Position numbers and translations under genes: made by a program
Shown here: positions 11,577 through 23,540 of the stretch, in pieces
How the letters are laid out: the number at the start of each line of letters is the position of its first letter
Position numbering within the stretch: the stretch's first letter is position 1
NCBI GenBank assembly: GCA_963920575.1
Contig: OY986973.1
Coordinates: forward strand, 19,139,851-19,203,850
DNA length: 64,000 nt
DNA from: Narthecium ossifragum
Lineage: Eukaryota; Streptophyta; Magnoliopsida; Dioscoreales; Nartheciaceae
Reading direction: 5' to 3'
The notes under the pieces: model-generated
Database searches by the model: none
What the model saw: only the letters and a program-made list of their open reading frames with translations
What the model was told of the DNA's origin: nothing

Positions 11577-12163
11577 GGAGAGCGGTATTAGTATAGTCGG
11601 TTATCCAGGCGATGCCAATCTTCATCATGTCCGTTGTTCCCATTCCGATATCCGTTCTGAACAGAATCTCGTCCCTTGCGCGTGGATTCCTTTGGCAAGG
11701 CAACAAGAGTGGTCTTTCTACGATAGCATGGGAGACTTCCTGAAAGCACAAGATGGCGGGAGGTTTGGTATTCAAGGATCTAAAAAGATGGCAGTTGGTG
11801 CTTAGAATGAAGAGAGCAATGAAGTTTCTGGAGAGCCCGAAATCGATATGAACTGCACTGTGTAGGGCGAAGTATTGCTTTGAAGGACTGCTACCAAGTG
11901 TTCGGAAGGGGTCACCAGCGTCTGGGTTGTGGAGATCGACAGGCAAAGCGGCAGAGATATTAAGGAAGGGGCTCAGATGGGAGCCGAGAAAGGGATGCCC
12001 AGCTGGTATGCTATGCGATTGGTGGATGGGGGAGGGGCCATTGAACTCAGTCCCATCGCTGATGACTGCGGATGACGAGCTTCTCAATCTAAGCGTGGGC
12101 GATTCCGTTGATGATGATGGTCTATGGAGGCTGGAAAGGCAGGGGGAATACTTCCATTAGGAT
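11577..12163 (+). pseudogene. LINE ORF2 linker region, frameshifted
   Basis: This is the stretch between the RT and the zinc-binding domain of the LINE. Short phrases typical of plant LINEs, such as LARGFLWQG-like and CKMAGGLVFKDLKRWQL-like sequence, can be read near 11670-11800 only by switching frames. Several stops are present. It is continuous with the flanking ORF2 domains, so it belongs to the same dead element. Confidence 0.75.
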
Positions 12164-13216
12164 ATGGTGCAACAGGTATTGAATACTCCTCTAGTAAGCC
12201 AGAGTTCGTCAAGTAGGCCAAGATGGTTGTGGAATGCTTCAGGACAGGTGACCACGGCGTCGTGCTACGAGATGCTGGAGCATTCCATTGGTCAGGTGTG
12301 TGATGAGGAGCAAATCAGGTTATGGCGGAGGGCATGGAGAGCTTCGGCGGGGCCAAGGGTCCGTATGTTCCTTTGGAAAATTCTGCACCGGAAGGTCCCA
12401 ACAAAGATGTCTCTATGGAACCTATGCTTGTCCTACGAACGGCTGTGTCCGCGTTGTGAGCTGGAGGATGAGACAGTGGAGCACATTCTATTCCACTGTG
12501 GATTCGCTAGGAAAGTGTGGGGTGGAGTCGTGGAAGGTATGGGACAAGTAACAAGGACTGATGACCTGGTGAGTGCATTTGAGGCTTTGAAGAAAGCAGG
12601 CAGAACAGAGGAAGACGTCCTGGCTAAGTCCTTGATTGCATATACTATGTGGGGGCTTTGGAAGGATAGGTGCAGCTTGGTTATGGATGGCGACAACTAT
12701 GAAGTGAAAGATTTGGTGCGCTCTATTAAGTGGCAAGCAAAAGAATTCCTGCTAATGGACAAGGAGAAGAGGAGAAAGGCACAAAGTTTGGATTGGGAAG
12801 GGATACTGGTTCAGACCGACGCGGCAGTGGGTCTAGTGAGGGGTATCGCTAGGATTGGGGCAGTTGGTATCGATGGCGATGATAGCGCAACATGGACAGA
12901 AGGCGGATCTAGGAAGATGTCGTCAGTGGTAGCTGGGGAGTTATGTGCTATTCAGCTAGCGCAATATGAGGCATTGAAGAGAGGACATCGTCATCTGGTA
13001 GTTGAGACCGACTCACTATTTGTTGTGAATATGATCAAGGGAAGGTACCCAATAGCCGAAAACTGCCTCGGGATCGTTTAGGATGTATGGTGGGTGAGGT
13101 GCAGGTTCGAGGAGTTTGAGGTTACCTACATCCCTCGTGAGGACAATTATGGTGCGGATTGGGTAGCTGGTGAGGCACTGACGCTTAGATCCTGGGTGAG
13201 ATGTACCTATCCCTGA
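12164..13216 (+). pseudogene. LINE ORF2 C-terminus: zf-RVT and RNase H domains
   Basis: A 305-codon open frame (12164-13081) carries the zinc-binding RT-associated domain (WRASAGPRVRMFLWKI, then CPRCELEDETVEHILFHC) followed by an RNase H type I domain (QTDAAVG, GELCAIQLAQYEAL, VVETDS). After a TAG at 13079-13081 the same frame goes on through the final RNase H segment (YIPREDNYGADWVAG) to a stop near 13216. RNase H at the end of ORF2 is characteristic of many plant L1-clade LINEs. No clear poly-A tail or target duplication was identified after it. Confidence 0.88.
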
Positions 13217-14191
13217 AGGGATCATAGCCTTATGGCTTAACTTGTCAAAAACAAACCCTCATAGAGCATGATATTTGGATTGGTGATCACTATTTGTGCA
13301 AGTTTAGTAGTTGAGGATTCAAGCTGCATGTGATACCTCAATCTCTCCAATTCTTGACATCTTTACCTCATCAAATTGTTATAGAAAATGTTGTTTATCA
13401 TATTGCAACTTCATAGTACAATATTATCACACGGAAGTGATGGAAAAGTAACTGGGCTTCCATATCACCCAAAAAGGGCAAAAAAAAGAATAAAAAATGA
13501 ATTAAGAAAGAACAAATAGAAATAATCTCATACATCTACAAAACTCTCTTGAAAGTTCAAGGTATTAGTGGCTTATGGTATTAATTCATATCACATTTCT
13601 TCTTGCTATTCTTCTGTAACAGTGTTAAAAATGGAAGTGACGAACGGTATTCATGAATTTCTCCATCAAGAATCACATACACTAGACCTTTTGAATGAAA
13701 CGCAATAGATAGTTCATTCAACCAATGTTCACAAGGTTAACAACACATCTCCATTCAACAATTGATGAAACATAACTACCAAACATACAGAAAACTTACA
13801 AGGAGCAAGAAGGATTCAGAAAACTTACAAGGAGCAAGAAGGTTTCAGAAAACTTACAAGGAGCAAGAAGGTCTCGCCAAATGAGTCTTTTCTGAAAATA
13901 TGGTAATGAAATAACCTAAGCAGCATCAAAATTGCAAAAACAATGCTAGTTGTATTAACACAATGATACTGTTACAACAACATCCACCAGAGATGCCCTA
14001 AACTATTCTCAAGGCTTTGTATTATGGACAACAAAACTGAAGCTTTCGCCATGATCAAACAGGTAACTCATCATATTCAAAGAGAATGAAGACTCTGATC
14101 ACTGTAGCGGTATTGGAATTGTTGATTTTGAGTCAAACTTTGTCTTTCTTTGGAATAGATGCTGATTGACTTCCCATCGCAATTTGCATGT
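13217..14191. other. Intergenic, with a 29-bp tandem repeat
   Basis: No gene is seen. An A-rich run lies near 13476-13500. Three exact or near-exact copies of a 29-base unit (CAGAAAACTTACAAGGAGCA plus nine bases) occupy 13788-13871. The last part before 14192 should include the 3' untranslated region of the WD-repeat gene, which reads on minus. Confidence 0.7.
13788..13871. repeat. Three-copy 29-bp minisatellite
   Basis: The unit begins CAGAAAACTTACAAGGAGCA and repeats three times head to tail with one or two base changes. It lies about 320 bases past the stop codon of the WDR13 gene. Confidence 0.9.
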
Positions 14192-17100
14192 TCAATTGGC
14201 CTTGGCTCGCTTCCAAACAATCACTGTACCATCAGAATCAGATGAGGCTAAAAAGTTTTCCCCATGGTTCCAGGCAATTCCGATTACTGGAGAACCATGA
14301 CCCTGCAGCAGAAATAGGCTCCGGTTATGTCAAGGGGATATCAAATTCTGATTAAATAGCAAAATTCTTGGGGGCAGACCTGCAGCTTATTTACACACGC
14401 GTTTCTTGGTCGAGTCAAATCATAGAAGTAAACATTTGAATCTTCGCTGCCGGAAACTTCAGTTTCACAATTAGAGAGTCAGTTATCAAGCGTGATTGAT
14501 CTAAAAGAACTCAAAGCAGGACATGAACGATCTTGCGAGTTGTAGATACACTTGTCGATAGACGTATATCAACCAATGAAAAAACGTAAGTAATATACAA
14601 AGACAGATTATATTCTGACTCATGATTCATGTGAATGAAGTGCGGTAAAATACATTATTTCACATACTGCTCAAGATCACAGCTTCTGTGTATAATTGGC
14701 TATAAATTCGAGGGTCCTATACTCAAAAATCCCCTATGAATAGTAGTTATGCCCTGAAGTTTAAGATTGGTGGGTAGAAATGTTCCAGCAGACCATCATT
14801 ACTGATGTTACAGTACATAAGTGGTTTGGATCTCTTCCTAATGGGACAATCAGAAGATTGAAAACCAAAATTGATAACATGTGTTCGGAATCAAAATCAA
14901 TCTGATGTGACTAATTGCAAAGTAAAGATTCTCTATGCACTAAAATCCATGATCAGGGCAAATAAAGAAACACTACTTTGTAAAATATGACATCTACCTT
15001 CTGAAACACCTTACTCTGTTCCGGTGACAACCAATGCCCACAGAAACACTAAAAGGTAGATGCTTCTAAGAACTACTTGAGAAACACTATCCCAAAAATA
15101 GGAAAAATGAGAAGATAAGTTATCTGGAACAAATTAGATGAGGTTAGGTAAATGGTATGGCATAGCAGACACCAACTTATTTCAGCTATGACTTAAAATA
15201 ATCTCTTTTATCAACATGTAAGAGGAAAATTCGAAGCACTGAGTCAATCCCAAAAGCTTTGAGCCTTGGAGTACAAGTGTAAGCTCAAACAGTATCCAGC
15301 TGCGCGAAGGAATTCATAGTGTAGGTTTGCCACTAGTGAGAATATAATAGCTACCATAGATATTCCAGATATTCCACATACCTATGAATTCCCCTTTTTC
15401 AAGGGAAAGAAGAGGGCAGAAAGAAGCACGGATAGAATGCACTCTAGGAGCTAATTTAACTGAGCAAAGGAGAGTCAGATATCCTTGTATCTCCAGATGG
15501 ACACTACACAAAATAACATGCTCAGTTCAGTCATAAACCCAACAGGAGCAGGAACAATTGAAGATAGAGACAATGCTATGAGTAAAGAACCTGAAGAAGC
15601 ATAAATTCCCATCTTGAGAGCATGCGAGAAGTACAGGAGACCGAGTCATCAAAGAAAAAGTACGGTACTGTATTGTCGTGATAGGAGATTTACTCCTAGC
15701 ATTTCTGTTCCGATGTGATCTGGATATTGACCCTGTATGGGAGTTCACGCTAACACTGTATATGCATCCCTGTGATTTCATGCATTGCAACATGCTGGAT
15801 ATGGCTTCTTCTCTCATAAGTTAGAAGATGAGATCAAACAAATAAATTGCTCACCTGTGCATCACCACAAAAGATGAGCTGACCAGTGTGATCATTGTCC
15901 ATTGCTGTGATTCCATTTTCAAAGGTGGCTTTATTGATGACCCGACCAGTACTGTAATTGAGCACCTGGAGCATAATTATGAAATATCATGACGAGAAGC
16001 CAACTGAAATAGATCAGTAAAGCAATAGGAGAGAGTAATCTGTAGGTCCTAGGAAGCAGTGTTTGAGATTATTATAGCCTTCAATGGGCCTCAAATGCTC
16101 TAAGAGAAATGACAGTCTTTGCATACACTAAGAGCAAAGTATGAATAGTCTCAAGAGGATAAGAGATGGAACAGATTCAATTACATTGATTTCTTTGTTT
16201 GCATTTCCAACAAATAACAAGTTGTTATTCACCTGCAACCAGCATAAAACAGAAAATGAATAAGAAGGAAGCCAGCAAAAAAATTGAACGAAATAGCTTA
16301 TACCCGATAGGACACAGACCAGCAAGTTGAAGTATACGAACATGAAGTGGCGAGGAGAATCTTTACTAACACCATTATGGTACTTAAAGCTAACACAAAA
16401 TACTCTTTCAATGCTCTATAGCAAGGTTATCCAACACTTATTCACATCATGATGTGCAGAAAATGATTGCCTTATACTATTATTGCATATTCATTAAATC
16501 ATCACCTAGTAGAAATGGAGGAAGACTTAGGACATGACTTTGATTAGCCATACAAGTTCACGAAGGACAACTTCTAAATTCTAATCACCCTATCAAACCA
16601 GAATCATCAGTACAAAAAAAGTCAGCATAATTTGTAATTTGAAGGTAACCTACATCTTTGATCGTCAGAACTGGATTGGGTTTTGTAAACTTCTATGAGA
16701 TGGGGGGACAAATTCGGTCCCTGAGACCTCCAATCATAACATACCACCAGACAATCATCCATATGGCCTATGATACACTCCTCGTTCAGGAAGAACCATT
16801 TTTTGATCTTATGTTCAGATCTAGAAACGTGCATATAATGGTAACTATGTTATATTAGACATAGCTAGTGCAATTAGCACAAATGCAATTAGTGCCAGTG
16901 CATGTACACCTGACTGTCTTTGAGGGTTGGTGTGTGTGAAAATGTGTATGCGTGTCACCGCACTACAGATAAAATGAAAAAATCTTAACGATATTTACCT
17001 ACCGCGTGAAAACGAATGCATAACTGAGAACAAATGCCATATATCACCCGAATGCAATGACCTTTAGATATTTCCCATACTTGAACCGTCTTGTCCATCG

Positions 17101-19577
17101 AGGATGAGGCAATGTACTGATTATTAGATGAAAAATCAAAATCTGTATTCTAGTTAGCACTTTCAAGATCAAGAAGACAAGTATTGTAAGAAACAAGTGT
17201 GAAAAGACTTTCATCGAATCAAAGTAATAGTTTCAAGTGATAAATTTCCATAAATCTAGATAACAAATACTTCATCAGATAAAAAAAAAGAAAGTTATAT
17301 CCTCGTGTTTGTATCAGCTAGCAATGAAAGATTATAAGCAACAAAAAAATAGTTATCAAAGTGATACACGGAGGGGACGTTTGGCTGCCCCAGCGGAACA
17401 GAATCCGAGGAATGGAACCACGCGATTCCATTCCAAGACGAATGGATCAGCAGCTTTCGCCCGATTTGGGCGGACGCCGCGTTCGTATTTTTCAAAATGA
17501 GTTGGATGGTGTTGTTCCAACCATTCCATTTTATTAACCTAACCAAACACCAGAATCAAGAGAATCAGAATCATGCGATTCCGCTAATTCGCTCAATTCC
17601 ACCGGTTTGGGTGCTGCCAATCGCGCCCGGAGTTGAAATGATAAATTTCCATAAATCTAGATAACACAACAAGAGTAGTTACTGTAATCATTGTAATCTC
17701 TAAAGAACATTTGACGAATGGTCATTGTTCTAAAAATGCAGTCCACACTCGACACAGTCACATATACACCATACATGGTCCCACATCATTTGAAGGAAAG
17801 ATAAGCAGGTCTATGATTTTAGCATGTTGCCAACATGTCCCCATTCCTTGTATCATTTTGAGTTATTAGCAAAGTAACAGTTGATCGTTCCTCTACTGAA
17901 TTTTTCTTTGTTTCCCAGCCCCATGATAACACCCTGCTTCAAAGATAAGACCATAACACATACGCTCAGGCCACAATTGTAAGTATAGTCGGTATGCATA
18001 AAGTTTGGCCAGATAGGTGTAATCACAAACTTAAAAAGGCATAACTGATTGACAAATATCATTTTCCACATGCTTGAGACAAACATAAATAACATTTTTT
18101 TTCTGTTGTTTTCACATCTGATTGAAGCAACCATTTTTTTCCTCGAAATAGTTTATCCAACATCACACAATGCTTGCACAATCATTCAATGTCAAAAGGA
18201 AGAAACAACATGAATTTTCAATAGAATTCAGCCTAACCTGTGATTTCTTTCGAATGACCTTTTAATTGCTGAAGAACTGAAGGTGGGTCAGAAACATTAC
18301 AAATTGTCAAGCTTCCATCCGATGCACCATATGCAAGTAGATCAGAACTCATATGCCCAAATTTCAAGATTGTAACTGCAAATAAAAGTCACCTGGTTTG
18401 CATTATACAATTGCAAATGCCTATTATATGATTCACTTAGACTATAAGAAGGAAAGCTTGGTGAAAATGTCACCACCACTGAGAAGTGAGAACCACCTGA
18501 AACCTTGCAGTTGTCAAAAATGCAGTGCATGCCAACGAACGAATATGCAGGCTCAGCAAGTCGAACCTGGCGATCGGCATCACTTATGCTTGAGTTGAAA
18601 CTCGTATTCTGGCTACGATGTTGGCTGTGACCTCTTAAGTCCTGCTAAAATGCATTACCAGCAAAGCGGTGAGGATGGAATTGTGAAACCAATCCAAAAT
18701 TTCATCACTAATTACATATACAAGAATAAAGCAATTTAAGCAGAAAATTTAAGTATTCATGGTAGCAAAAAGTCTTAAGGTACTAATACTGACAAATTAT
18801 GACATGAATTTGCAGAAGAGGAGAAAAGCTAATGTATCAGATGTCCTACATACCCTGCTTGAACCCTTGCTATCTGCTTCAAACATGATCGAGTGGGGTC
18901 CTGGAGACGAAGCCCAGCGTCCACTGATAAAACAAGACACAGCATCCAAGTTCATGCAGAGCCAGAACAGTTTCACATGGAAAACCATCAAGCACATTTC
19001 TAAAAACATGGATTGACACTTGTAACTAGTAATGAGCAAAGACTTCTATGGCATCAACATATCCATATAAAGTTACAACTCCTCCCTTTTCTCCATCCTC
19101 ACATTGGTTCATATCACAAGAACAGATACAAAAAGAACCATATAATTGGCACATAGGTTACAAACTTGGTCTTCTCAAACTCAGTTCTAGGCTAATGCGA
19201 CCATGGCCTCAAAGACTGACCTGTTCCCAGGGGTGCTCATAGCACTCTCCCAATTCCTCGGCCTGCGTATATAATTCCGATACGCCACATACCCACTCCC
19301 ATTGCATCTCCACTCCTTCAAACATTAACAAATTTGACCCATTTGAAGCCAACCAATTAAACAACCTTACAAGCTAAAGATGCAATCCGTTGCCTACCTT
19401 GCGGCGATCGATCGCTGGGGAAGCCTTGCGGAGGAGGAGGAGGCGGCGGACGCCGACGTAGTTGGGGTCGTGGTGGGCGATGGGGGGCTGCAGGAGGCAG
19501 CTAAGGAACTCCGAATCCATCGTCTCCTTCACCTCATCCTCCGCCTGCGTCTCAGCTCCCTCTCCCTTCTCCTCCAT
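14192..19577 (-). CDS. WDR13: WD-repeat protein, WDR13 homologue (12 exons)
   Basis: I assembled 12 exons on minus: 19577-19398, 19315-19221, 18923-18854, 18644-18497, 18375-18238, 17142-17003, 16232-16185, 15965-15855, 15769-15591, 15503-15382, 14456-14380, 14302-14192. All introns are GT-AG and phases match, giving 1419 nt and 472 residues, close to the 485 of animal WDR13. Shared signatures include AYSFVGMHCIFDN, GASDGSLTICNV, IASSSMDKTVQVWE, VNNNLLFVGNANKEINV, IRASFCPLLSLEKGEFI and the last repeat GHGSPVIGIAW...LASSDSDGTVIVWKR. These form WD40 blades of a beta-propeller, a protein-interaction scaffold; animal WDR13 is nuclear. The start is the first ATG in frame (GAGATGG context); a second Met is at residue 20. 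Exon 4 could start 3 bases later (CAG/CAG acceptor). The function in plants is not known to me. Confidence 0.93.
17238..17666. repeat. 28-bp direct repeat flanking an intronic MITE
   Basis: The 28 bases starting TGATAAATTTCCATAAATCT occur at 17238-17265 and again at 17639-17666, 401 bases apart, inside the intron between WDR13 exons 5 and 6. The interval contains a MITE with its own 4-bp flanking repeat. The long repeat therefore looks like a separate local duplication rather than a target duplication. Confidence 0.85.
17374..17628. mobile_element. MITE in WDR13 intron
   Basis: The 255-bp element has imperfect terminal inverted repeats: GGGACGTTTGGCTGCCCC at one end and, in reverse complement, GGGCGCGATTGGCAGCACCC at the other. 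It is flanked by GGAG at 17370-17373 and 17629-17632. It has no coding capacity. The GGG...TTGG start recalls PIF/Tourist-type elements, whose duplication is usually 3 bp, so the superfamily is uncertain. Confidence 0.65.
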
Positions 19578-20094
19578 CTCTTGGATTCCAACGAAGAACA
19601 AAGAGATCTACGTCTCAATTCTTTTGGGATCTCATCTTTGAAGGTGAGATCTGTTCTCTAAAGAACTATTTTTTTTTATCCCTCGCTGCGTTTTTATCCG
19701 GCTGAAATTTTCGTTGCAGGATTTTATAAAAATCTGCTTTTTTTTTATTCATATTTTTTATTTTTTATTTTATAAAGTAAGATCGATTTGTTTTGTGTTT
19801 TCCTTTTCCATCGAAAAATGAACCATTTGCATATAAGATTTTTACGGGAATTCGAGAATTCAGATCTATTAGAGAGAATTTCGACATGTTTTGCAACAAA
19901 AGGAGTGACAATATCATATGTTCATTGAAATTCAAAATATATAGCAGAAATTACCATCCTACCTTTAACTCTAATGGGCATATTTATGTGTTTTATCTTA
20001 ATGTACATTGTACAGAGGCATCTTAGTTATTTTAAACATGCATTTTCACCATAATTAAATCTCTTCATTGGAAGGGTTTTTTTTTAAGGGTTAA
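19578..20094. other. Region upstream of WDR13
   Basis: This contains the 5' untranslated region and probable promoter of the minus-strand WDR13 gene. It is AT-rich with a T-rich run at about 19668-19770. No TATA box was assigned with confidence and no other gene is seen. Confidence 0.5.
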
Positions 20095-20402
20095 TCAACC
20101 TTATAAGGAGCAATAACGGTTACAACCGTTTCCCTTATATTAGTTTGTTTACATGTATATTTTTTAAAGTTAATTTTGTATATTTTTATCATATTCCCTA
20201 TGTTAGTTTTAAATATAAGATCCATTAATCAAATTCGGTTTTTATAACCGAATCACCCATTAACTTGATGGTTACCCTGCCAAGTGACAGAGGGCCCACC
20301 CAGTCAATATTATAAGGAGCAATAACGGTTATAACCGTTTCCCTCCTATTAATTTGTTTACATGTATATTTTCCCTAAGTTAGTTTTAAATATACATCCT
20401 TA
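20095..20402 (+). mobile_element. Truncated Helitron-like segments
   Basis: Two further copies of the 5' sequence TCAACCTTATAAGGAGCA (or TCAATATTATAAGGAGC) begin at about 20095 and 20307, each followed by AATAACGGTTA and CCGTTTCCC. They resemble the 5' end of the complete element at 20403 but have no hairpin plus CTAG end of their own before the next start. They look like nested or truncated relatives. Confidence 0.5.
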
Positions 20403-20779
20403 TCAACCTTATAAGGAGCAATAACGGTTAACCTGCATTAGATCATATCCCCTAAGTTTCTTTATATATATTCTATAAGTTTGCTTTATATAAACATGCA
20501 TTAATTCATATCAACCTAAGTTCTATTAATATTATCTTATGCAATATGCAAAGACTTATATTTATTTTATATACCCTAAGTTAGACTTATAATATTTTAT
20601 TTTATATTTTATTGGCTATGTTTTATGGTGGCAGTGAACAAAAAGCTATGACCAACCTTCGAACCCTGGACCACCTACGGGTCAACACAGCCGTCTAACT
20701 AGACAAACTACAGGGAGTTTATTAAAATTTTATATTAACAATAACTAAAAACTGTGCCAGGGGCACAGGTGAGTACTAG
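20403..20779 (+). mobile_element. Non-autonomous Helitron, family 1, copy A
   Basis: The element starts with TC after an A, and ends with a hairpin (CTGTGCC / GGCACAG, loop AGG, 20752-20768), seven bases, then CTAG followed by T. TC...CTRR ends with a subterminal hairpin and insertion before T are the Helitron hallmarks. The interior is AT-rich without coding capacity; a GC-richer stretch near 20640-20715 is conserved with the second copy at 42062-42471. Confidence 0.75.
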
Positions 20780-20989
20780 TCTACCTATAAGATCCGATGA
20801 TAGTTATCCCTTATGACTCATAATCTGAGTCATAAACTTATACACACATGGCATACACGTGGTATACACGTGTCATAAAATTATAATTAAATAAAAAAAA
20901 GAAAGGATAGTGGGTTGATGTGTAAGTTATTATAGAGATAGTGGAGGCGGGCAGTTAGCCGTGCCAGGTGGCACGGGCCCACCACCTAG
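20780..20989 (+). mobile_element. Non-autonomous Helitron, family 2, copy A (210 bp)
   Basis: It begins TCTACCTATAAGATCC directly after the CTAG of family 1. It ends with the perfect 16-base hairpin CGTGCCAGGTGGCACG (20960-20975), ten bases, CTAG and then T. A second copy at 42608-42817 is also exactly 210 bp. Inside are palindromic ATGACTCATAATCTGAGTCAT and repeats of ACACGTGG. It carries no gene. Confidence 0.82.
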
Positions 20990-21780
20990 TATCATATAAC
21001 CCCTAAAAACATAATAAATATTACAGAATCCTTTATGTATCAATATCATATAAACCACTAAAAACCTAGGACCGTTTCATATATTTCCGCACTGTTAGAC
21101 TTAAATATGGTAAAAATACATAATTAAATTGTGAACTAATTAAGATGCCACATAAGTTTGAAAAATAGATAATATATTGCTAGAGCTAGTTTAGTAATTT
21201 GTTCTATATTCTCATCTTAAACTCTAATCTTGGGGGTTTTTATGAAATGATATTGTTCTTTTCATGAGGTTATATGATATTGTCGTAAAATTGAGGACGT
21301 TTGTGATACTAATTACGTTTTCACAGGGTTATATGATATTAGCTCTCTTTTTAAATAACTCTTATGTGTAGGGCAAGGTAACCACCAACCCCACCCTAAT
21401 AATCACCCAATAGCTCCCTCCCACTAACCCCCCTCATCTTAGGATTATCATACCACATAGGCTCAACGTAGGATATTCTCCTGCCACGTAGGACAACAAG
21501 ATAGTTCACTTATAACTATCCTATCATATAAATATGACTAGCAATTTCCCATGCCCCTGACACGGTTTAAGTTGTTGCCATCTAATTTCTTTACGATCAA
21601 TCAAAATTGATCTTAATGCGTTATATATTCCTAAGAGTAGTGATTGGTGCACACAACCACCTGGCGTGGGCATTGCACACACCTAGGTGGCTGTGTTATT
21701 TAAATAACATTTATTAAAGTTTGCTTCCCTGATAGTGTAAAAATGATTTGTTTAAGAAAAACTCCCTAACGGGTTAACGG
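20990..21780. other. AT-rich intergenic sequence
   Basis: No gene is seen. A short inverted repeat at about 21652-21704 (ACACAACCACCT ... AGGTGGCTGTGT) could form a stem. Related wording occurs near 31880-31915 beside the acyltransferase gene, suggesting a dispersed small repeat. Confidence 0.4.
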
Positions 21781-23540
21781 TTTAATAGATGGTGATGAAA
21801 TGCTGAATTCTCCAACATCCTCTCCCACCTCTCCTCTCAGTCCTCTTTAGCCGGCTCGCCGCAAGGCTCACCTCCCACGTTCGCTTAATTCCGTTCGTCC
21901 CTCTCCTCTCCCGCCTCCCACCTACTCTTCCTCCACTCCTCCCCCGCGGGAGTAGACCTCGCCGCCCTAGTTCCTTCTTCTCCTCCGGATCCGTTGTTGC
22001 CAACGTCACCGTCCCTCCCCAACCTCGCAGCCCACTCCCTCCTTCTCCGGCGACCTGGCAAACCTCTCCCCTCCCCCCTCCTTACACCCCTTCTACGGTG
22101 CCACTAGCCTCACGTAACGCCACTACCACCATCACTGACGCCGGCCAAGACCAGTTCCTTCTCCAACAGGAGAATGGTTTTTTTCTCTAGCCGGAAGTTG
22201 CCACTCCTTCGACGGCAATAGAACAGCCTCTGCTCCCCTCTTTTCACCCATTCAACGCTTCGATTGGCCTCGCCTAACGCCGCTGCCACCATCCCCAACG
22301 CCAGCCAACATTTCTGCCAAGGATTACACTTGGCAACTTATGGGAAGCTGCTACTAGGGAATCTTGTGATAATGATGTTTAATTTTGAAATCTTTCCGGT
22401 GTAGTTAGATAGGCTACTTGAATTGCTAATCCATCTTCTCAAGCACACATTGGAAGGTAGTATCGATTGACGAGATACTATTGTGCCTTTTATTTTCTTT
22501 ATTTTCTTTCGTTTGAAAGAGATCAAGAAATAAATCAGACGTGAAATCATAGGAAATTGTGACCAAATCAAATTTGGCTCGTTTAGATGTGATACGCAAA
22601 CATACTTGTAAAGGCGAAAAGATGGAATTATGAGACATCATTTATGCAGAACCTTTAACATTAGTTTCATGGTGGCACAAGTGGTAGCAGTTTCTTAATG
22701 TAGTTGTCTTCTAAGCTTGTTCTCTTATTATGGATGTTAGTAAATGTGTCTCTGCGTATTGAGATTTAGTTTTTTTGCGATACATGTTATTCTTGTGATC
22801 GATGTGTGTTCAAATTGAGCACATCTACAAGAAACATGAATTGGTGTAGGCTATCTATGCTTGGATAAATGTTGAAAAATAGTAAAGCCATTTCTTTTTC
22901 TGTCTCAATTGGTGTAGGCTATCTATGCTTGGATAAACAAGAAAGCCAATTTTATTCTATTTTGCAGAGAAATAGTCCGGCTATTCTTAGCATGAAGAAA
23001 GTTCTCTTTATTTAGATTAAGTATGTTCACATGCATATGCATTTTTTCATGTCTAGAGAGGCAATCTTGAGAGCTTTTTGGCCACTGTGTTCATTGCTAT
23101 TTATTTTCTTGATTTCAGGTGTTCCAAATCGATTGCATGAGTGTGCTTTGAAAGTTAACATTGCTTAGTGGAGTCATGCTTTTATATGTTTGTTGCTCCA
23201 TATCTAGGCCGTCAGCTGGAAAGGTGCCAACTCCTTTCAGTGGGATGAAATTCGACTCTCTTGTCGACGTCCATAATGTTGTTGTTATGGGTTAACTTCT
23301 TGTTGTGGGTAAATGTTGTTGGTATGGGTTAATTTCTTATGTACGGTGAGATCTATAAGGTTAACGAATCATACCTAGGTTACATATGGAATTGTTGCTG
23401 AGTCTTGGATGGTTGGACTTGATTTCATGCGGATAGTTATCGCTGTTGTAGTGTGAACATTATCAAAGTACGACCGTGAAGTGAACATTGTGAGTTGTTA
23501 CATTGTTTTGAGTGTTGTGGAATTGATTTATCTAGAGGAA
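21781..23540. other. Non-coding stretch with pyrimidine-rich block
   Basis: From 21815 to 22320 the plus strand is rich in CCTC and CCAC and resembles the 5' leader of a plant gene. It includes an internal duplication, CGTAACGCCACTACCACCAT against CCTAACGCCGCTGCCACCAT (near 22115 and 22273). No start codon leads into a convincing protein. The remaining part to 23540 is AT-rich; a 29-base phrase containing GGTGTAGGCTATCTATGCTT occurs twice (about 22843 and 22909). A captured gene fragment is possible. Confidence 0.35.

Noticed and set aside
13788..13871. Short regular repeats that might suggest a CRISPR array
   Set aside because: Repeats abut directly with no unique spacers, in a plant genome; it is a minisatellite.
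19374..19601. Longer N-terminus for WDR13 starting at 19601
   Set aside because: The codon there is TTG, not ATG; the first in-frame ATG is at 19577.
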